Origin: JAKFWF01 sp041745515
GTDB taxonomy: Bacteria; Pseudomonadota; Alphaproteobacteria; Rhizobiales; Hyphomicrobiaceae
Reading direction: 5' to 3'
Assembly (NCBI GenBank): GCA_041745515.1
Contig: JBGTIU010000166.1
Location: 1 to 9,295, forward strand
Length of the DNA: 9,295 bases
The translations under genes and the position numbers were made by a program. Below the pieces are notes generated by a model. The model was given only the letters and a program-made list of their open reading frames with translations, was not told the DNA's origin and ran no database searches. Below, piece after piece: positions 6,955 to 9,295 of the stretch. Every line of letters begins with the position of its first letter. Within the stretch, counting starts at the first letter, position 1.

Positions 6955-7222
6955 CCCGACCTTCTCAAAGGCTTGGGGATCGTCATCGCACGAGCGCGAG
7001 TCGATCCCGCAAGGAGCGCGCCGAAAAGCGTAGCCGTCGCATACGGGTGTGGCGCGCGACGCGGCGGGCGGCCGCGGGCGTGCGACCCGAAGGGCGGGGT
7101 AATTTCGATGACAGGGTGCGTCGCGACGCTTGTCCATAGGTGGGCTATGCTCTGCGCGCCGCTCCTGCCCTGTCATCGAAATTACCTCCGTGCCGACCCC
7201 AACCCTTTGAGAAGGTCGGGCT
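6953..7222. mobile_element. 270-bp MITE-like non-coding element with 26-bp inverted ends, copy 1
   Basis: The ends are inverted repeats of 26 bp with one mismatch: 6953-6978 begins AGCCCGACCTTCTCAAAG, and 7197-7222 is its reverse complement. Inside lie a perfect 19-bp inverted repeat (7098-7116 / 7168-7186), a 12-bp palindrome GCGTCGCGACGC (7118-7129) and CATAG/CTATG arms (7134-7148). No convincing reading frame or transposase is present, so it would need help in trans. The left 120 bp (6979-7097) is GC-rich and less structured. The right 138 bp recurs inverted at 9158-9295 with two mismatches, which shows it is a dispersed repeat. No clear target duplication is visible; the left end shares AG with the hairpin copy. 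Confidence 0.75.
7098..7186. repeat. Internal 19-bp inverted repeat of the MITE-like element
   Basis: GGTAATTTCGATGACAGGG at 7098-7116 is the exact reverse complement of 7168-7186, with 51 bp between the arms. The spacer itself contains GCGTCGCGACGC and CATAG...CTATG, so single-stranded DNA or RNA could fold into a multi-branched structure. The equivalent arms in copy 2 (9194-9212 / 9264-9282) match at 18 of 19 positions. Confidence 0.85.
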
Positions 7223-7238
7223 GGCTCCTTGTCTTGTC

Positions 7239-7281
7239 GTGCTTCTTATCGGAAAACCGCTTCACACTTTTCCGGAAGCAC
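7239..7281. repeat. Rhizobiales-type palindrome (GGAAAACC...TTTTCC) downstream of the peptidoglycan-binding gene
   Basis: Arms GTGCTTC (7239-7245) and CGGAAAA (7250-7256) pair with TTTTCCG (7268-7274) and GAAGCAC (7275-7281), leaving a TTAT bulge and an 11-nt loop; CTCTAG covers the right end. From general knowledge this matches a very common extragenic palindrome of Hyphomicrobiales genomes. It ends one base before the stop of the minus-strand gene at 7283, so its transcript would carry it as a 3' hairpin, possibly for termination or mRNA stability (inference). Confidence 0.7.
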
Positions 7282-7282
7282 T

Positions 7283-8005
7283 CTAGTTAATCGGCGCGCT
7301 CCGGCCCGCCATTGTCAACTTCGATGCGCGCGCGACAAGCGGGCCGGAGATTCGCCCGCTCGGCGCAAGGTTCTGGTCCATCTCGAACTCGCGAATGGCG
7401 CGCGCGGTATCTGTGCTGACACGGCCCGAGGCCGGACCGGGGTTATAGCCCAAAGCCGAAAGCGATTGCTGGACCCACCGGATCAGATGCTCAGCTCGCG
7501 TCCTGCGCTCCTTCGGAAGCGCTTGCCATTGGGCCGTGATCTGGCCGGCCGATGCTGCCGATACACCCAGCACAATCGCTTTCATGATCGCATCCGTTGG
7601 CTCGCCGGTGAGCGCAAGTCCGTGGTCGTGCTCCCAGGCCATGATGGCAGCGCGAGTGACGGCACCGGCGACGCCATCCTGACTGCCTGGTTGATAACCG
7701 CGCGATTGGAGTTCACGCTGGATTGCAGCAGAAACCTCCAAAAATTCGCCATCCCCGCTTCGGCCGGCTTCGGTCTTGGCCGTCCGGCCCACTGTCGGGG
7801 CCGTCGCATTGCGTTTCTCCGGCAGGGGGTCCAGGGTCAAATTTCTGGCTCGATCGACGGCGCTGCGCTGGTTCAAGCGGGTCGCCTGATGCTGTATGCC
7901 GACCTTGCCGTTTGCGCCACCCTGCATGAACAGGATGTTGGCGACAACGCCCGCACTCAAGAGCACGAACACTCCGACGGCAATCCTGATGTGACGCGGT
8001 GTCAT
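7283..8005 (-). CDS. Membrane-anchored protein with two peptidoglycan-binding repeats
   Basis: 240-residue protein. Seen: a short basic N-terminus, one hydrophobic anchor (about 6-26, IRIAVGVFVLLSAGVVANILF), a polar linker to about residue 88, then two PG_binding_1-like helical repeats. The first (about 90-148) has IQRELQSRGYQPGSQDGVAGAVTRAAI; the second (about 172-230) has VQQSLSALGYNPGPASGRVSTDTARAI. Both keep the L...GY.PG...G....T..AI pattern. No hydrolase or transpeptidase domain is attached, so it likely tethers the inner membrane to the cell wall or acts as a scaffold in the periplasm (inference). The start is the ATG at 8003-8005; no strong ribosome site is seen. It is divergent from DUF5330 across 236 bp containing a perfect CtrA-type box. 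Confidence 0.88.
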   Translation of the reverse strand: MTPRHIRIAVGVFVLLSAGVVANILFMQGGANGKVGIQHQATRLNQRSAVDRARNLTLDPLPEKRNATAPTVGRTAKTEAGRSGDGEFLEVSAAIQRELQSRGYQPGSQDGVAGAVTRAAIMAWEHDHGLALTGEPTDAIMKAIVLGVSAASAGQITAQWQALPKERRTRAEHLIRWVQQSLSALGYNPGPASGRVSTDTARAIREFEMDQNLAPSGRISGPLVARASKLTMAGRSAPIN

Positions 8006-8058
8006 TCAGCGACCAAAAACCTGGACGATCGGAGCAACGGCAGTATCGGTGTTCGCCA

Positions 8059-8074
8059 TTAACATGCTGTTAAC
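8059..8074 (+). promoter_or_regulatory. Perfect CtrA-type box in the divergent promoter region
   Basis: TTAACATGCTGTTAAC is TTAA-N7-TTAAC, an exact CtrA consensus on the plus strand (the minus strand ends TTAAT). It lies 53 nt upstream of the peptidoglycan-binding gene start (8005) and 167 nt upstream of the DUF5330 start (8242), so it is better placed to control the former but could act on both. Elsewhere in the 236-bp gap I see a near-palindrome AAGCAAATTCGCTT (8138-8151) and a leader hairpin. Inferred from the motif only. Confidence 0.6.
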
Positions 8075-8166
8075 CGCGCTCGAGCTGCTGGGAGAGCGCT
8101 TGCAGCCGGGTGCACATTCGATCCGCGCAATTTTAAGCAAATTCGCTTCAAATTTCCGGACCGTTC

Positions 8167-8222
8167 TCATGCCGATCTTCAGTTCGAGTGTGCATTATTC
8201 CGCAATGCTCGTTTCGGCATGA
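8167..8222 (+). other. Stem-loop in the 5' leader of the DUF5330 gene
   Basis: TCATGCCGA (8167-8175) pairs perfectly with TCGGCATGA (8214-8222); inside, GCATT (8192-8196) pairs with AATGC (8204-8208) over a 7-nt loop, with weaker pairs between. The outer arm ends 4 nt before the likely ribosome site AGGGA (8227-8231). It could affect translation or act as an operator; no known RNA family is recognised and no folding energy was computed. Confidence 0.4.
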
Positions 8223-8226
8223 TCGC

Positions 8227-8231
8227 AGGGA
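8227..8231 (+). promoter_or_regulatory. Ribosome binding site of the DUF5330 gene
   Basis: AGGGA, 10 nt before the ATG at 8242. It supports that start over upstream in-frame candidates (from 8188), whose extra residues lack family resemblance, and over the out-of-frame ATG at 8232. Confidence 0.55.
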
Positions 8232-8241
8232 TGGACTTTTC

Positions 8242-8610
8242 ATGTTTCTGTTACGCGGAGCCGTTGTGTTGGCCGTCGGCATCATGCTGTTGCCAACCGA
8301 TGAGGCAAAACAGGCAAAGGTGGTCGGGACCGCAGGCGCAGCCGTCGAGCGCGCGTCGACGTTTTGCGAACGCAACGGGCATACCTGCGCCGCGGGCGCG
8401 GAAATCTGGGCAACGTTCTTGAAGAAAGCCGAATTCGGTGCCCGTTTGACCGGCACCATGATCCAGGAGTGGATGCGAAGCGACGGCGACCACTCCTCGG
8501 TCGATCGTCGATCCTCCATCTCACCGCAGAACGTGCTGGATCAAAGCCGGGGAACGTTGAAGCCGCGCGACCTCGGGCCAAATTGGCGTGGGCCGAAGAC
8601 TGGAGCCTAA
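8242..8610 (+). CDS. DUF5330 family protein
   Basis: 122-residue protein of the DUF5330 family found in Hyphomicrobiales; function unknown. Seen: an N-terminal hydrophobic segment MFLLRGAVVLAVGIMLLP (1-18) that acts as a signal or anchor, the family-typical LLPTDEAKQA, then AAVERASTFCERNGHTC (Cys42, Cys49, perhaps a periplasmic disulfide) and AGAEIWATFLKKAEFGARL (51-69). The C-terminal 45 residues are polar and look disordered. Placement next to sufE and a divergent peptidoglycan-binding gene is a chromosomal neighbourhood I associate with this order. The 69 bp to sufE show no terminator with a T-tract, so the two may be co-transcribed. Confidence 0.85.
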   Translation: MFLLRGAVVLAVGIMLLPTDEAKQAKVVGTAGAAVERASTFCERNGHTCAAGAEIWATFLKKAEFGARLTGTMIQEWMRSDGDHSSVDRRSSISPQNVLDQSRGTLKPRDLGPNWRGPKTGA

Positions 8611-8679
8611 CGGCGGCTTGCAGAGCAGGGGGTATCGCGCCTATTTGGGTGATACCACTTGGATGCGTGCCCTCTCACG

Positions 8680-9120
8680 ATGTCATTAGAAACAATTGCT
8701 GCCGACTTTGAGCTACTCGACGATTGGGAGGATCGGTATCGCTATGTGATGGAACTCGGGCGCGCACTGCCCCCGCTCGACCCGTCATTGAAGACCGACG
8801 CCAACAAAGTTCGTGGTTGCGCCAGCCAGGTCTGGCTCGCATCTCAGATTGTTCAGGACACTCGAGACCGCCCGCCGCGGTTGACATTCGCCGGTGAAAG
8901 CGACGCCCACATCGTGCGCGGCCTGGTAGCGATCCTGCTTGCCGCTTATCAGGGCAAGACAGCCTCGGAGATCCTGAAATTCGACGCCGAAGCCGCTCTC
9001 GGCGCCCTGGGCCTGCAGGAGCATCTGTCACCGCAGCGCTCCAATGGGCTCGTATCCATGATCAAGCGAATCCGTGCCGATGCGGCAGCGGCGCAGCGTT
9101 CCCAAGGAGAAACACTCTAG
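8680..9120 (+). CDS. sufE: SufE family Fe-S cluster assembly protein
   Basis: 146-residue cytoplasmic sulfur-transfer protein. SufE accepts persulfide sulfur from the cysteine desulfurase SufS and passes it to the SufBCD scaffold. Seen: DFELLDDWEDRYRYVMELG (9-27), then KVRGCASQVWL with acceptor Cys47 (equivalent to Cys51 of E. coli SufE), AHIVRGLVAILLAAYQGKT and the C-terminal LSPQRSNGLVSMIKRIR. The ATG at 8680 is preferred over an in-frame TTG at 8659, because the seven residues it would add are not family-like; neither has a strong ribosome site. No other suf gene is adjacent in the window. The TAG stop (9118-9120) lies inside the first CTAG of the hairpin repeat, so the insertion set the C-terminus; the core domain is intact. 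Confidence 0.93.
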   Translation: MSLETIAADFELLDDWEDRYRYVMELGRALPPLDPSLKTDANKVRGCASQVWLASQIVQDTRDRPPRLTFAGESDAHIVRGLVAILLAAYQGKTASEILKFDAEAALGALGLQEHLSPQRSNGLVSMIKRIRADAAAAQRSQGETL

Positions 9121-9159
9121 GGTCTGTCCGGTTTTGGTTGAATCGTGGACAGACCCTAG
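9117..9159. repeat. 43-bp CTAG-bounded hairpin repeat, copy 2
   Basis: Identical over all 43 bases to 6912-6954: 13-bp perfect arms and a 17-nt loop. It supplies the sufE stop codon and would form a hairpin at the 3' end of the sufE mRNA. The flanking base on the left differs from copy 1 (T9116 against C6911), which fixes the repeat boundary at the CTAG. Confidence 0.85.
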
Positions 9160-9295
9160 CCCGACCTTCTCAAAGGGTTGGGGTCGGCACGGAGGTAATT
9201 TCGATGACAGGGCAGGAGCGGCGCGCAGAGCATAGCCCACCTATGGTCAAGCGTCGCGACGCACCCTGTCATTGAAATTACCCCGCCCTTCGGGT
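9158..9295. mobile_element. MITE-like element, copy 2, inverted and cut by the window edge
   Basis: The 138 bp to the window edge equal the reverse complement of 7085-7222 at 136 positions, without gaps; differences are at 9247 and 9273. It carries the outer end (9158-9183) and both inner arms (9194-9212 / 9264-9282). Orientation is opposite to copy 1, yet the hairpin again lies directly on its left. The other end is beyond the window. Confidence 0.75.

Noticed and set aside
6907..7176. Minus-strand 89-codon frame, sharing VGLGSVHDSTKTGQTL with a frame at 9028-9240
   Set aside because: The shared peptide is just the translated hairpin and element end. The two frames differ elsewhere, so this is a repeat artefact and not a protein family.
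7229..8062. Plus-strand open frame of 277 codons
   Set aside because: It is antisense to the peptidoglycan-binding gene, which has a membrane anchor and two recognisable repeats; the plus product has no recognisable feature.
8631..8656. GGTATC / GATACC inverted repeat between DUF5330 and sufE as a terminator
   Set aside because: Only 6 bp with a 14-nt loop and no T-tract; likely chance.
8659..8679. TTG start giving seven more SufE residues
   Set aside because: The added MDACPLT is not family-like, and the ATG at 8680 begins exactly where SufE similarity begins.

Overview
The window looks like chromosome of a high-GC alphaproteobacterium of the order Hyphomicrobiales (Bradyrhizobium, Xanthobacteraceae or close relatives). 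Three things point there: the set of families (two-domain class A PBP with the Bradyrhizobiaceae-style N-terminus, DUF1214 and DUF1254 membrane proteins, DUF1491, DUF5330, SufE), perfect CtrA-type TTAA-N7-TTAAC boxes, and the GGAAAACC/TTTTCC palindrome typical of this order. Family names come from recall and from reading motifs; no database search was possible.

Layout. 1-2006 (-): most of a dimethylglycine/sarcosine dehydrogenase-like flavoprotein with a GcvT-type C-terminus, cut by the left window edge. 2120-2611 (-): a CxxCxxCC (UPF0260/YcgN) protein. 2669-6245 (+): a tight three-gene unit, class A penicillin-binding protein then DUF1214 and DUF1254 membrane proteins, with stop/start overlaps of 1 and 4 nt. 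6264-6455 (-): a conserved-looking 63-residue protein. 6542-6898 (-): DUF1491. 6899-7282: no gene; it holds a 43-bp hairpin, a 270-bp MITE-like palindromic element and a second palindromic repeat. 7283-8005 (-): a membrane-anchored protein with two peptidoglycan-binding repeats, divergent from 8242-8610 (+) DUF5330 and 8680-9120 (+) sufE. From 9117 to the right edge the hairpin recurs, followed by an inverted, edge-truncated second copy of the MITE-like element.

Functionally, much of the window concerns the envelope: peptidoglycan polymerisation and crosslinking (PBP), peptidoglycan binding, and small inner-membrane proteins. SufE (Fe-S assembly) and the demethylating dehydrogenase are metabolic. 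Two perfect CtrA-type boxes suggest cell-cycle control of the 63-residue gene and of the divergent peptidoglycan-binding/DUF5330 pair.

The least explained material is the repeat system. A 43-bp hairpin bounded by CTAG abuts a TIR-bounded, non-coding element of nested palindromes, and it does so at opposite ends of the element in the two copies. The inverted copies bracket the peptidoglycan-binding, DUF5330 and sufE genes. I see no defence system, CRISPR array, transposase, tRNA or rRNA.
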